In this document: piece by piece, positions 54,250-63,029 of the stretch | Numbering within the stretch: the first letter of the stretch is position 1 | How the letters are laid out: every line of letters starts with the position of its first letter | Source of the DNA: Dyella terrae | GTDB taxonomy: Bacteria; Pseudomonadota; Gammaproteobacteria; Xanthomonadales; Rhodanobacteraceae | Assembly: GCF_004322705.1 (NCBI RefSeq) | Contig: NZ_SIZZ01000001.1 | Span: forward strand, 1,913,213 to 1,977,212 | Direction: 5' to 3' | Length of the DNA: 64,000 nucleotides | Translations under genes and position numbers: made by a program | Notes under the pieces: model-generated | What the model was told of the DNA's origin: nothing | Seen by the model: only the letters and a program-made list of their open reading frames with translations | Database searches by the model: none

Positions 54250-55215
54250 TTACGTGATTTCGGGGAGCCTGCCCGGATCCGGCCGCACCACGCTCGCTGG
54301 CAGGTGCGGATAGCCCGAAAAACTCAGTTCGGCCGACCCGCCAGCCACCCGCAGGCGCGCCTGGGCCCCGAATGGCAGGGTCAGCTTGTCCGGCTCGTGC
54401 CCCCAGGGCAGCCCGTGCACCACCGGCACGCGGGTTTCGCGCGCCAGTTGGGCGAAGGCTTCCGGCAGGTCGTAGCCGTTGTCGTAATGGGCGGGGCGGC
54501 AGTGCGTGAAGTGGCCCAGCAGCAGGGCCTGCTGGCGATCGAGAACCCCGGACAGCTTGAGTTGGTACAGCAGGCGCTCGATGCGGAACGGTGGCTCGCC
54601 GATGTCCTCGACGTACAGGATGCCGCCATCGATGCGCGGGAAATACGGCGTACCGATCAGGCTGCACAGGACGGCGAGATTGCCACCCCACAGCGGGCCC
54701 TCGACGTCGACCTGCTGCTCGCCGGTCGTCCAGCGTGCCGTCGATGTGGGCTGCCCGAGGGTGCGCCAGCAATGCTCCCACATGAAGCCATGAAGCTCAG
54801 GACGACCAAAGTCCGCGCCGAGCATCGGGCCGCCGAAGGTGATCGGGGCGCCGCCCAGCGCATGGAGGGCGAGCTGGATGGCAGTGAAGTCGCTGTGCCC
54901 CATCAGCAAGGTGCCGGATTCGCGCAGGCGGGCACCCAGTGCGGCCCAGTCGACGTGTTCCAGCAGCCGCGTAGCGCCGTAACCACCGCGCACGGCCATG
55001 GCCAGATGCGGCGGGTGTTCGTCGCGCGCCAGGGCGTTGAGTTCAGCGGCCCGCTCGGCGTCGCTACCGGCAAAACGGAGCTCGGTGCGATCCAGCGCCT
55101 CCTTCCCTTCGACTGCGCCTCCCGCTGCCTCCAGGCGCGCCATGCCACGCGCCATGGCGGCGCGATCGTGGGGGTAACCGGAGGGGGCGATCAGTCGTAT
55201 GCGCAAGGGGTCCAT
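54250..55215 (-). CDS. ldcA: LD-carboxypeptidase (muramoyltetrapeptide carboxypeptidase)
   Basis: S66-family serine peptidase that trims the terminal D-Ala from murein tetrapeptides during cytoplasmic recycling. 321 residues. RLIAPSGYP at the N-terminus, the nucleophile region GHSDFTAIQLAL, and a C-terminal glutamate/histidine part (YVEDIGEPPFRIERLLYQL; GHFTHC). No signal peptide, consistent with a cytoplasmic enzyme. It sits inside the riboflavin operon between ribBX and ribH, an unusual place. Confidence 0.92.
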   Translation of the reverse strand: MDPLRIRLIAPSGYPHDRAAMARGMARLEAAGGAVEGKEALDRTELRFAGSDAERAAELNALARDEHPPHLAMAVRGGYGATRLLEHVDWAALGARLRESGTLLMGHSDFTAIQLALHALGGAPITFGGPMLGADFGRPELHGFMWEHCWRTLGQPTSTARWTTGEQQVDVEGPLWGGNLAVLCSLIGTPYFPRIDGGILYVEDIGEPPFRIERLLYQLKLSGVLDRQQALLLGHFTHCRPAHYDNGYDLPEAFAQLARETRVPVVHGLPWGHEPDKLTLPFGAQARLRVAGGSAELSFSGYPHLPASVVRPDPGRLPEIT

Positions 55216-55294
55216 GAGCTCGATCGTGGTCGACAGGTGGCGGTCATTATGTGGCCTGCCGCATGGCGTGCGGCTGGCCATTCACGGCCAGCGA

Positions 55295-56386
55295 TCAGAC
55301 GTACCCGACCACTTCCAGACCGAAGCCGGCCAGTCCCACCAGCTTGCGCGGCGTGCCCAGCACCTGCAGGCGATGGATGCCCAGGTCAGCCAGGATCTGC
55401 GCGCCCAGGCCAAGCTGACGCCATTCCTGCTGCTGCGCCTCTTCCGGGGCGACATTGGCCGGTTCGCGGCTCAGGCGGCGCAACAGCGCATCCGCCGTGT
55501 CCTCACCCGAAAGGACAATCATCACGCCGCGCTCCTCATCGGCGATGCGACGCAGGGCCGCCGTCACCGTGAGGCCAAGATCGTCGCGCTGGAGGTGCAA
55601 GACATCGGACAAGGTGTTGCGCACATGCACGCGCGTCAGCACCGGCGCGCCATCATTGACCTTCCCGCGCACCAGCGCGAAATGCAGGCCCTGGTGGATC
55701 GCATCGCGATAGGCCACCAGGCGGAACGGCCCGAATTCGGTCTCCACCTGCTCCTCGTGCACGCGCTGCACGGTTTTCTCGTTCTGCAGGCGATAGCGGA
55801 TCAGGTCGGCGATGGTGCCGATCTTCAGTCCGTGCTTGGCGGCGAACACTTCCAGTTCGGGGCGGCGCGCCATCGAGCCGTCTTCGTGCAGGATTTCGAT
55901 CAGCACGGCCGACGGTTCGAGTCCGGCCAATGCAGCAAGGTCGCAACCGGCCTCGGTATGGCCGGCCCGGGTGAGCACGCCGCCAGACTGCGCCGTCAGC
56001 GGAAAAATGTGCCCCGGCTGCGCCAGATCTTTCGGCTTGGCATCCGACTTCACCGCCACCTGGATCGTACGCGCGCGATCGTGGGCGGAGATGCCGGTGG
56101 TGACGCCTTCTGCCGCTTCGATCGAAACGGTGAAGTTGGTGTGGTACGACGAAGTGTTGTCACTGACCATCGGACGCAGGCCCAACTGGCGCGTGCGTTG
56201 CTCGGTCAACGTGAGGCACACCAGGCCGCGCGCTTCGCGCACCATGAAGTTGATGTCTTCCGGGCGCACCATCTGCGCCGCCATGATCAGATCGCCCTCG
56301 TTCTCACGATCTTCATCGTCGAGAATCACCACCATGCGACCGGCACGGATGTCTTCGAGGATTTCGGGAATGGTGTTGAATGCCAT
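55295..56386 (-). CDS. ribBX: RibBX: DHBP synthase fused to a degenerate GTP cyclohydrolase II domain
   Basis: 363 residues. The N-terminal half is a complete 3,4-dihydroxy-2-butanone-4-phosphate synthase (VVILDDEDRENEGDLIMAA, TGISAHDRA, PGHIFPL, TRAGHTEA). The C-terminal half has the GTP-cyclohydrolase-II fold but lacks the zinc cysteines and the catalytic loop: where the family has C-x10-C-x-C there is RNTLSDVLHLQRDDLG, and the RQEGRGIG motif is absent. Such RibBX proteins are known; a separate RibA should be encoded elsewhere. Confidence 0.93.
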   Translation of the reverse strand: MAFNTIPEILEDIRAGRMVVILDDEDRENEGDLIMAAQMVRPEDINFMVREARGLVCLTLTEQRTRQLGLRPMVSDNTSSYHTNFTVSIEAAEGVTTGISAHDRARTIQVAVKSDAKPKDLAQPGHIFPLTAQSGGVLTRAGHTEAGCDLAALAGLEPSAVLIEILHEDGSMARRPELEVFAAKHGLKIGTIADLIRYRLQNEKTVQRVHEEQVETEFGPFRLVAYRDAIHQGLHFALVRGKVNDGAPVLTRVHVRNTLSDVLHLQRDDLGLTVTAALRRIADEERGVMIVLSGEDTADALLRRLSREPANVAPEEAQQQEWRQLGLGAQILADLGIHRLQVLGTPRKLVGLAGFGLEVVGYV

Positions 56387-56435
56387 GAGAGGATTCCAGT
56401 ACTCGTAATCTTATGATTCGATGGCCATTTGCGGC

Positions 56436-57077
56436 CTACGCAAAACCATGCTGTTTCAGGAACGCTTCGTCAATGCGAGGCGCCTGACCGTTGCCCATCA
56501 GTCGCTCGATGTAGCGCGCGACAACGTCCACTTCGATGTTCACCGGATCACCTGCGCGACGCGCATGGAACGCTGTGTGTTCCACGGTGTGGGGGATAAG
56601 GTTCACACCGAAGCGATGGCCATCGACTTCATTCACCGTGAGGCTGGTGCCGTCGATGCAGATGGAGCCTTTGTGCGCGATGTAACGCGACAACGCAGCC
56701 GGCACTTCGAACGTCCATCGCAACGAGCGGCCGTCTGGCGCGATCGACACGACTTTGCCGACGCCATCGACGTGGCCAGACACCAGGTGTCCGCCCAACC
56801 GGTCAGCCAGGCGCAAGGCTTTTTCCAGGTTCACCGGATCGCCCGGCTTGTGCTTGCCCAGCGTGGTCAGCGACAGGGTTTCGTTGGAAACGTCGGCGCT
56901 GAAGCCTCGCGCCTCCAGCGTCACCGCCGTCAGGCACACGCCCGAGACAGCGATGCTGTCGCCCAACTGCACGTCAGCGAGATCGAGGTCGGCGGTGTCG
57001 ACATACAGGCGGACGTCGCCGCCACGGCTTTCCAGTCGCGCGATGCGACCGACCGATTGAATGATGCCCGTGAACAT
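56436..57077 (-). CDS. ribE: Riboflavin synthase, alpha chain
   Basis: Dismutates two lumazines to riboflavin. 213 residues made of two homologous barrels, with MFTGIIQSVGRI at the N-terminus, GVCLTAV and the second-barrel SLTVNEVDG segment, and HTVEHTAF. Start at 57077 with GGAGGTG. First gene after the FMN riboswitch, with ribBX, ldcA, ribH and nusB downstream in the same direction. Confidence 0.97.
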   Translation of the reverse strand: MFTGIIQSVGRIARLESRGGDVRLYVDTADLDLADVQLGDSIAVSGVCLTAVTLEARGFSADVSNETLSLTTLGKHKPGDPVNLEKALRLADRLGGHLVSGHVDGVGKVVSIAPDGRSLRWTFEVPAALSRYIAHKGSICIDGTSLTVNEVDGHRFGVNLIPHTVEHTAFHARRAGDPVNIEVDVVARYIERLMGNGQAPRIDEAFLKQHGFA

Positions 57078-57159
57078 CAGCGCACCTCCGCAAGGAAGGA
57101 GGTCAGGCCAAACAGGATTGGAGTCATCATGAAACGTTTCCCGCAGTGAAAAGCCAGCG

Positions 57160-57179
57160 AAAAACGCCCCAAGGCGCAT
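57160..57179 (-). terminator. Terminator-like hairpin in the FMN riboswitch expression platform
   Basis: On the minus strand GCGCC-TTGG-GGCGT followed by TTTT, 34 bases after the aptamer and about 80 before ribE. Five weak-to-good pairs with a short T-run. A plausible FMN-dependent terminator, though short. Confidence 0.5.
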
Positions 57180-57212
57180 GGCACGCGCACTCCACGAGGG
57201 AGGGCGCCGTAC

Positions 57213-57388
57213 CGTCTTCTCTCATCCGGACTTTCTGGAAGCTGCCACCAGCTTCCAACCGTCGGCTCCGGCATCTGACCGGATCTGCTGACCCTTCACC
57301 GGGTGGCGAAGGCGCTCGCGGGCTCGTGTCCGTGCGGCTAGCGCCGCCTTTTCACCTACCGCCGGTGGGGAATCGCACCCCGCCCTGA
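57213..57388 (-). promoter_or_regulatory. FMN riboswitch (RFN element)
   Basis: Read on the minus strand, it starts TTCAGGGCGGGGTGCGATTC and includes CCCCACCGGCGGTA, AGCCCGCGAGCG, GGTCAGCAGATCCGGT, AGATGCCGGAGCCGACGGTT and the closing AGTCCGGATGAGAGAAG. All conserved RFN blocks are in order. It controls ribE and the following genes by FMN. The 113 bases upstream, to the oxidoreductase end, show no gene. Confidence 0.96.
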
Positions 57389-57501
57389 AGACGTTGATTC
57401 AAATGTTGCCGGGGTCACCGGCCTGCCGATTCTATCAGTTTCCGGCCAGGGCGCTCCGACGCGCTGTCCACCCAGCCGGACACTGCGTTGCCGTATCCGC
57501 C

Positions 57502-58506
57502 TCAGGGCTGGCCCGTTTGGGCGCGCCAGACATGGAGCACCCGGTCCATGACCCACGTGGTCCGGGCGCCGGTTTCGGCTGTCGAGGGACAGACCCCCGC
57601 CGTTCCCGTCAGTTCGGCCACGATGGTTTCGATCAGCGGCTGCTGGATATGCGGGGGGTTGGCTACGGCGAAGGTTTGCACACCCTGCCTGGTCTCCAGG
57701 GTGATCGGACCGTCGCCGAAGGTCGCAAACGCCAGCCGCCCTTCATCGCCGACCAGCTCGATGCTGTCGTGGTATTTGAAACTGTCGAAATTCCACACGC
57801 CGGTGCCGAGCACGCCGCTTTCGAATCCGAATGACATGGCCACCGTATCTTCGGGCGGATAGGCGCCAAGCTGGTTGCTCGCCTGCCCTTCCACCTGGGT
57901 GATGGGCCCCAGCAGCCAGTCGAGGATATCGAGCGTGTGGCAGCCGATATCCATGAACACACCGCCACCGGAAATAGACGTCTGCACGTGCCAGGGCAGA
58001 TTCGCCGGATCGTGGTAACGCCGATGGTGCGGCTCGTGCAGCACGACGTTGACGATGCGCGGCTTACCGATCGCACCGGCCTGCAATAGTTCACGCACTT
58101 TGTGGAAGCGCGGCAGCATGCGGCGGTAGTACGCGACGAATACCGGCACGCCCGCCTCGCGACCGGCGCGGATGATGTCCTCGCATTCCGCATGGTTCAT
58201 CGCCATGGGTTTTTCGACGTACACGGGCTTGCCTGCCGCAATGGCCATAAGCGCGTACTGCTTATGCGTCGACGGCGGTGTCGCAACGTACACGGCATCG
58301 ACGTCCGCATCGTTGATCAGAGCCGCCGCATCGTCGTACCAGCGCGGCACGCCATGGCGCTCGGCATAGTCTTTCGCCTTGGCGCCATCGCGGCGCATCA
58401 CGGCCACCAGTTGCGAACGGGGCGCCTTCTGGAAGCCCGGCCCGCTTTTCACTTCGGTCACGTTGCCGCAACCGACAATGCCCCAGCGCACTGTTTTTCC
58501 GTTCAT
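57502..58506 (-). CDS. Gfo/Idh/MocA-family NAD(P)-dependent oxidoreductase
   Basis: 334 residues. N-terminal Rossmann motif WGIVGCGNVTEVKSGPG, cofactor-site EKPMAMN (Lys of EKP), and a C-terminal alpha/beta domain with GGGVFMDIGCHTLDILDWLLG (catalytic His of the family's DxxxH). Substrate is probably a sugar or cyclitol, unknown. Its ATG overlaps the stop of the dioxygenase gene (ATGA), so the two act as a pair. Confidence 0.9.
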   Translation of the reverse strand: MNGKTVRWGIVGCGNVTEVKSGPGFQKAPRSQLVAVMRRDGAKAKDYAERHGVPRWYDDAAALINDADVDAVYVATPPSTHKQYALMAIAAGKPVYVEKPMAMNHAECEDIIRAGREAGVPVFVAYYRRMLPRFHKVRELLQAGAIGKPRIVNVVLHEPHHRRYHDPANLPWHVQTSISGGGVFMDIGCHTLDILDWLLGPITQVEGQASNQLGAYPPEDTVAMSFGFESGVLGTGVWNFDSFKYHDSIELVGDEGRLAFATFGDGPITLETRQGVQTFAVANPPHIQQPLIETIVAELTGTAGVCPSTAETGARTTWVMDRVLHVWRAQTGQP

Positions 58507-59369
58507 TGGGTGACGAACTCCCGCGTGATGAATTGCTGGTGCCATGCGTGGTACTCGTCGACTTCCGGATACCTCGCACGCTCGTCGATGTGCTCGCGCA
58601 AAGCGGCGCGCACGGAGGGCGACAAGTGCGCCAGATACTCGTCGGTGTACTCGCGATGATCGAGCACGCCGAAGTGACAGGTCGGCGCGTGCTCGCGCGA
58701 GTGAAAGCCAAGATGGATCGTGATGCGCTTGTCCTGCAACACGCCACCAAAGCCTCGATGCACGGCGTAATTGTTGTAGAACACAGCCTGCCCCGGCTGC
58801 AGCACCAGCTGCATGCCCTCGTCAAGCTCCGCGCCCACGGGCGCGATGCGAGGGTCGTTACCGAAGATGCTGCGTTCCTGCGCATTGAGCGGGCGACGGT
58901 GACTGCCGGGCACGATCCACAGGCAGGGATCGACGGTGAGCGGCACGTTCACCTGCACGTAGTTGTAGTGGTAGTCCGGGGTGAACCACGCCGGATCGAT
59001 CCGGTCGTCGGGCACCTGCATCAGGTCGCGATGCCAGCCCTGCCGGTAGTCGACGCCCGCCTCCGCATAAAACAGCGAAGCGCCATCGATGACGATCCTT
59101 TCGCCCAGCAAGCCGGCAGCGATGGCTCGCAAGCCGTCATGACAGATCACGTCCTGGATGGCCCTGACATCCCTGCCGGGTTGCAGGAACTGCAGGTTCA
59201 TCATGCGGCCGGCATTCGGGCGGGCACGATGGGCCGCTTCGACGGCTTCGATATAGCGCGCCACGGTATCCGCATCGATCACATCCCGGACGAGATAGCC
59301 CAGGTCGCGAAACTGCGTGAGCTCGGTCGTGGAGAGTGGCGTGTGCAGGTGGGTCACGGCGGCGGGCAA
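58503..59369 (-). CDS. Phytanoyl-CoA dioxygenase (PhyH) family protein
   Basis: 288 residues if the TTG at 59369 is the start; a GTG four codons later is an alternative. Fe(II)/2-oxoglutarate oxygenase: HxD facial-triad part in GWHRDLM, distal His in VHRGFGG, and 2-oxoglutarate Arg in DKRITIHLGF. Family members hydroxylate lipids or small natural products; substrate unknown. With the oxidoreductase it forms a two-gene insert between ribD and ribE. Confidence 0.88.
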   Translation of the reverse strand: MPAAVTHLHTPLSTTELTQFRDLGYLVRDVIDADTVARYIEAVEAAHRARPNAGRMMNLQFLQPGRDVRAIQDVICHDGLRAIAAGLLGERIVIDGASLFYAEAGVDYRQGWHRDLMQVPDDRIDPAWFTPDYHYNYVQVNVPLTVDPCLWIVPGSHRRPLNAQERSIFGNDPRIAPVGAELDEGMQLVLQPGQAVFYNNYAVHRGFGGVLQDKRITIHLGFHSREHAPTCHFGVLDHREYTDEYLAHLSPSVRAALREHIDERARYPEVDEYHAWHQQFITREFVTQ

Positions 59370-59394
59370 AGGTGTGCGAGATGCCTATTCTCGT

Positions 59395-59417
59395 CCTTCT
59401 CCCGGGCAGGGAGAAGG
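59395..59417. repeat. Hairpin repeat after ribD
   Basis: Arms CCTTCTCCC and GGGAGAAGG with 5-nt loop, in the 87-bp gap between ribD and the dioxygenase gene. A related CTTCCCTGCCC block lies at 59430-59440. Possible ribD 3' end. Confidence 0.55.
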
Positions 59418-59456
59418 TGGCCAGGACAGCTTCCCTGCCCTTCCCGGAAAAAGCCG

Positions 59457-60551
59457 TCAGGCCTGACGCATAACCAGCCGAAGGTCCTGCCCCACCATCC
59501 GCTGATCCGTCACGCGCATGTCCCATCGTTGCGACATATCTGACAGCGTCGGCAGATGCATCAGCGGCCGGGCATCGTCGCCGAGGAACATCGGGGCCAG
59601 GTAGAGCACCACTTCGTCCACCAGGCCATCCGCCAGCAGCGCACCGCAAAGCGTCGGCCCCGCTTCGACGTGCACTTCGTTACAACCGCGCGACCCCAGC
59701 CATGCCATGACACGCCTCAGGTCCATGCGCCCAGCCAGCGTCGCCAGCGCCACGCGCTCATGGCCCTGCAAATGCGATGGCGCGTCGATGCCCTCGTCAT
59801 GGATCAACACGGTGGGCGCCGCGTCGTCCAGCACATGGTGACCAGCCGGCGTGCGCAGCAACCGGTCCAGCACCACCCGCGTCGGTGGCGCAAAGGACGC
59901 GCCGTCCCGGAGGCGGACCGTCAACCGGGGGTCATCGGCCAGCACGGTGCCACTGCCCGTCAGGATCGCGGAACTGCGCGCCCGCCAGCGCTGCACGTCG
60001 TCGCGTGCGGCTTCTCCGGTAATCCACTGGGATTTGCCGTTGGATAGTGCGGTGCGTCCGTCCAGGCTCATGGCCAGCTTCACGCGCAACCAGGGTCGTC
60101 CGCGTTCAATGCGACTGAAGAAACCGAGGTTGAGTTCGCGCGCGGCATCGCGCAGCAGGCCGCTTTCGACAACGATGCCCGCATCGCGCAGTTTGGCCAT
60201 GCCGCGACCGGCGACCTGCGGAAAAGGATCTTCCGCGGCGACGACAACACGTCCGACACCCGCTGCGACAAGGGCATCCGCACAGGGCGGCGTTCGGCCA
60301 TGGTGGGCGCAGGGCTCGAGCGTGACGTAGGCCGTGGCGCCACGCGCCTGTTCGCCCGCCGCGCGCAAGGCATGCACTTCGGCGTGGGGCTCGCCGGCAC
60401 GAAGGTGGAAGCCTTCGCCGACCACCCGCTCACCCTGGGCAATGACGCAACCCACCCGGGGATTCGGCTGCGTGGTGAAGAGGCCCCGCCCGGCCAGCCG
60501 CAGGGCGCGGGCCATCAGGGCATGATCGGTGGCGTCAAACGGGGAATTCAT
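59457..60551 (-). CDS. ribD: Riboflavin biosynthesis deaminase/reductase RibD
   Basis: Bifunctional enzyme: deaminates the pyrimidine intermediate, then reduces its ribose. 364 residues. Deaminase domain with zinc motif HAEVHAL...TLEPCAHHGRTPPCADAL (His, Cys, Cys) near residues 50-85; reductase domain with VKLAMSLDGRTAL, SGTVLADDP and HVEAGPTL. Start at 60551 gives MNSPFDATDHALM. Downstream of nrdR, as in most gammaproteobacteria. Confidence 0.97.
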   Translation of the reverse strand: MNSPFDATDHALMARALRLAGRGLFTTQPNPRVGCVIAQGERVVGEGFHLRAGEPHAEVHALRAAGEQARGATAYVTLEPCAHHGRTPPCADALVAAGVGRVVVAAEDPFPQVAGRGMAKLRDAGIVVESGLLRDAARELNLGFFSRIERGRPWLRVKLAMSLDGRTALSNGKSQWITGEAARDDVQRWRARSSAILTGSGTVLADDPRLTVRLRDGASFAPPTRVVLDRLLRTPAGHHVLDDAAPTVLIHDEGIDAPSHLQGHERVALATLAGRMDLRRVMAWLGSRGCNEVHVEAGPTLCGALLADGLVDEVVLYLAPMFLGDDARPLMHLPTLSDMSQRWDMRVTDQRMVGQDLRLVMRQA

Positions 60552-60595
60552 CGCGCAACCCAGGGCCAAGGCGGCCGACAGTCTACGCGACGCGC

Positions 60596-61111
60596 TTACT
60601 TCTTGCGGCGCGCCGCGGCTTCACCGAGCAGGGACAGCTGCAGAGACTCGAGGCCCGGCAAGTCACGCTCGAGCTTCTCGATTTCTTCGCGAAACGCCTG
60701 GACGTCCTCGAATTTCCGATAGACCGAGGCGAAACGGACGTAGGCGACCTGGTCCAGTTTCTTCAGCTCGCGCATGACCAACTCACCCACCTGGCGCGAC
60801 GGGACTTCGCGGTCACCGCATTTGCGCAGGTCGTTGATGATGGTGCGCACGGCCAGGTCGACTTCGTCGCTGGAGACTGGGCGCTTCTGCAATGCGCGAT
60901 CGAAGCTCACGCGCAGCTTGCGCTCGTCGAAGGCCTCGCGGCGTTCGGCGCTCTTGACGATGGTCGGGAGCTTGAGCTCGGCGGTTTCGAAGGTGTTGAA
61001 GCGCTCCCCGCACTGGGGGCATTCACGGCGGCGACGCACGGTCGAGCCGTCCTCGGCCAGGCGGGAATCGATGACGCGGGTATCTTCGTGCTGACAAAAC
61101 GGACAATGCAT
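60596..61111 (-). CDS. nrdR: Transcriptional repressor NrdR
   Basis: Nucleotide-sensing repressor of ribonucleotide-reductase genes. 171 residues. N-terminal zinc ribbon MHCPFC...[13 protein letters not shown] (four Cys), then the ATP-cone domain ([22 protein letters not shown]). Between the membrane protein/glyA genes and ribD, matching the usual glyA-nrdR-ribD order apart from the extra membrane gene. Confidence 0.98.
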   Translation of the reverse strand: MHCPFCQHEDTRVIDSRLAEDGSTVRRRRECPQCGERFNTFETAELKLPTIVKSAERREAFDERKLRVSFDRALQKRPVSSDEVDLAVRTIINDLRKCGDREVPSRQVGELVMRELKKLDQVAYVRFASVYRKFEDVQAFREEIEKLERDLPGLESLQLSLLGEAAARRKK

Positions 61112-61115
61112 GGGG

Positions 61116-61640
61116 CTAAACAGTACGTCGCCGCGCGGAAAAACGCATCCATGCCAGGAGAGGCAGGAACAGCAAGGACCACAGGATCGTCAGCGCATGC
61201 TTCAGGACGAACCGCTGCCAGAAGCCTTCCGGCAACGGCATACCCAGTCCGTCCTGGCTGGTGGAATAGGCCATCCCGGCCATCATCACCACATAGACCA
61301 CCATAGCCAATGGGCCAAAGAGCCCCGCCACCAGCAGTCCCTTCCACCGGGCGGTCAGCCAATGGAACCCCTTGCGCCAGTAGCCCAAAGTCAGGCCCGT
61401 CGCCAGAACGGCCGACGGCAGCATCACCAGACCCACCAGGACGGTCAGCGCCGCCCAGGAGAACAGAGACATCGCGGGGTCGGCCTGAAACTTGATGATG
61501 CCCGTTGATTCGGCAAGGAAGTAAACCGAAAGCCCCGTGAACACGGCCGACCACATCACCAACGGAACCAGGTAGCCCACCGCCAAAAGCGCGAAGGCTA
61601 CCTTGCTCCAGCCACGGAGACCCGTGGCGCTATCAGCCAT
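61116..61640 (-). CDS. Multi-pass membrane protein, unknown
   Basis: 174 residues with about five hydrophobic segments (first [20 protein letters not shown], last [19 protein letters not shown]). The start ATG at 61640 overlaps the glyA stop (ATGGCTGA), so it is coupled to glyA, and it ends 4 bases before nrdR. No family recognised. Inserted into an otherwise conserved glyA-nrdR-ribD order. Confidence 0.75.
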   Translation of the reverse strand: MADSATGLRGWSKVAFALLAVGYLVPLVMWSAVFTGLSVYFLAESTGIIKFQADPAMSLFSWAALTVLVGLVMLPSAVLATGLTLGYWRKGFHWLTARWKGLLVAGLFGPLAMVVYVVMMAGMAYSTSQDGLGMPLPEGFWQRFVLKHALTILWSLLFLPLLAWMRFSARRRTV

Positions 61641-62886
61641 ACACCGGGTACTTGCGGCACTGCGCCGTGACCAGGTCACGCACGCGGGCGATCACCGCCT
61701 CGTCCTTCGGGTTGTCCAGCACATCGCAGATCCAGCCGGTCAGCTCGACCACGTCGGCTTCCTTGTAGCCACGCGTGGTGACGGCCGGTGTACCGACGCG
61801 AAGGCCCGAGGTGACGAAGGGCTTGCGCGGATCGTTCGGCACCGCGTTCTTGTTGACCGTGATGTGGGCGCGGCCGAGGGCCTCTTCCGCTTCCTTGCCG
61901 GTGACATCACGACCGATCAGGTCGACCAGCATCAGGTGGTTTTCGGTGCCACCGGAGACGATCTTGTAGCCGCGGTCGATGAAGGTCTTGGCCATGGCCT
62001 TGGCGTTCTTCACGACCTGGGTCTGGTAATCCTTGAACGCCGGCTCCAGTGCTTCCTTGAAAGCCACCGCCTTGGCGGCGATGACGTGCATCAGCGGACC
62101 GCCCTGGATGCCCGGGAACACGATCGACTGCAGCTTCTTCTCGATCTCTTCGCCAGCGTCCTTGGCCACGATGATGCCGCCGCGCGGACCGCGCAGGGTC
62201 TTGTGCGTGGTCGAGGTCACCACGTGCGCGTGCGGCACCGGGTTCGGGTACACGCCTGCGGCGATCAGGCCGGCAACGTGGGCCATGTCGACGAACAGGT
62301 AGGCACCGACCTTGTCGGCGATGGCGCGGAAGCGCGCCCAGTCCATCACCTGCGAATAGGCGCTGAAACCGGCAACGATCATCTTCGGCTTGTGCTCAAG
62401 CGCCAGGCGCTCGACTTCGTCGTAATCAACCAGGCCCTGCTCGTTCACGCCGTACTGCACGGCCTTGAGCAGCTTGCCGGAGATGTTGACCGACGCGCCG
62501 TGGGTCAGGTGGCCGCCGTGCGCCAGGCTCATGCCCAGGATGGTGTCGCCCGGCTGCAGCAGCGCGAAGTACACCGCCTGGTTGGCCTGCGAACCGGAGT
62601 GCGGCTGCACGTTGGCGTAGGTGGCGCCGAAGAGCTCCTTGAGGCGGTCGATGGCCAGCTTCTCGGCCACGTCCACGTACTCGCAACCGCCGTAGTAGCG
62701 CTTGCCCGGGTAACCCTCGGCGTACTTGTTGGTCAGCACGCTGCCCTGCGCTTCCATCACGCGCGGGCTGGCGTAGTTCTCCGAGGCGATCAGTTCAACG
62801 TGGTCCTCCTGGCGACGGGCTTCGTTGGCAATGGCCTGGGCCAGTTCATCGTCGTAACCGGCAATCGTCTCGTTCTTGGGGAACAT
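61633..62886 (-). CDS. glyA: Serine hydroxymethyltransferase
   Basis: PLP enzyme that makes glycine and methylene-THF from serine. 417 residues, the usual length, from the ATG at 62886. [35 protein letters not shown], and the PLP lysine in [16 protein letters not shown] are all present, as is the C-terminal [14 protein letters not shown]. Confidence 0.99.
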   Translation of the reverse strand: MFPKNETIAGYDDELAQAIANEARRQEDHVELIASENYASPRVMEAQGSVLTNKYAEGYPGKRYYGGCEYVDVAEKLAIDRLKELFGATYANVQPHSGSQANQAVYFALLQPGDTILGMSLAHGGHLTHGASVNISGKLLKAVQYGVNEQGLVDYDEVERLALEHKPKMIVAGFSAYSQVMDWARFRAIADKVGAYLFVDMAHVAGLIAAGVYPNPVPHAHVVTSTTHKTLRGPRGGIIVAKDAGEEIEKKLQSIVFPGIQGGPLMHVIAAKAVAFKEALEPAFKDYQTQVVKNAKAMAKTFIDRGYKIVSGGTENHLMLVDLIGRDVTGKEAEEALGRAHITVNKNAVPNDPRKPFVTSGLRVGTPAVTTRGYKEADVVELTGWICDVLDNPKDEAVIARVRDLVTAQCRKYPVYG

Positions 62887-63029
62887 CCTGACCTCGTAGG
62901 GGGCGGAAGAAGGGGCTGGAACCCAAAAGTGTAGCTGCCATGTGGTATGGGGGCCACCTTGGAGGCACTTGCAGAGGCATTGCGTACATCGTACCGTACG
63001 TTGCACGACATCCCCGAAAGGAACTGCGC

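Noticed and set aside
57078..57179. 34-codon N-terminal extension of ribE
   Set aside because: It starts inside the riboswitch terminator hairpin; the ATG at 57077 has a strong GGAGGTG and the canonical MFTGII start.
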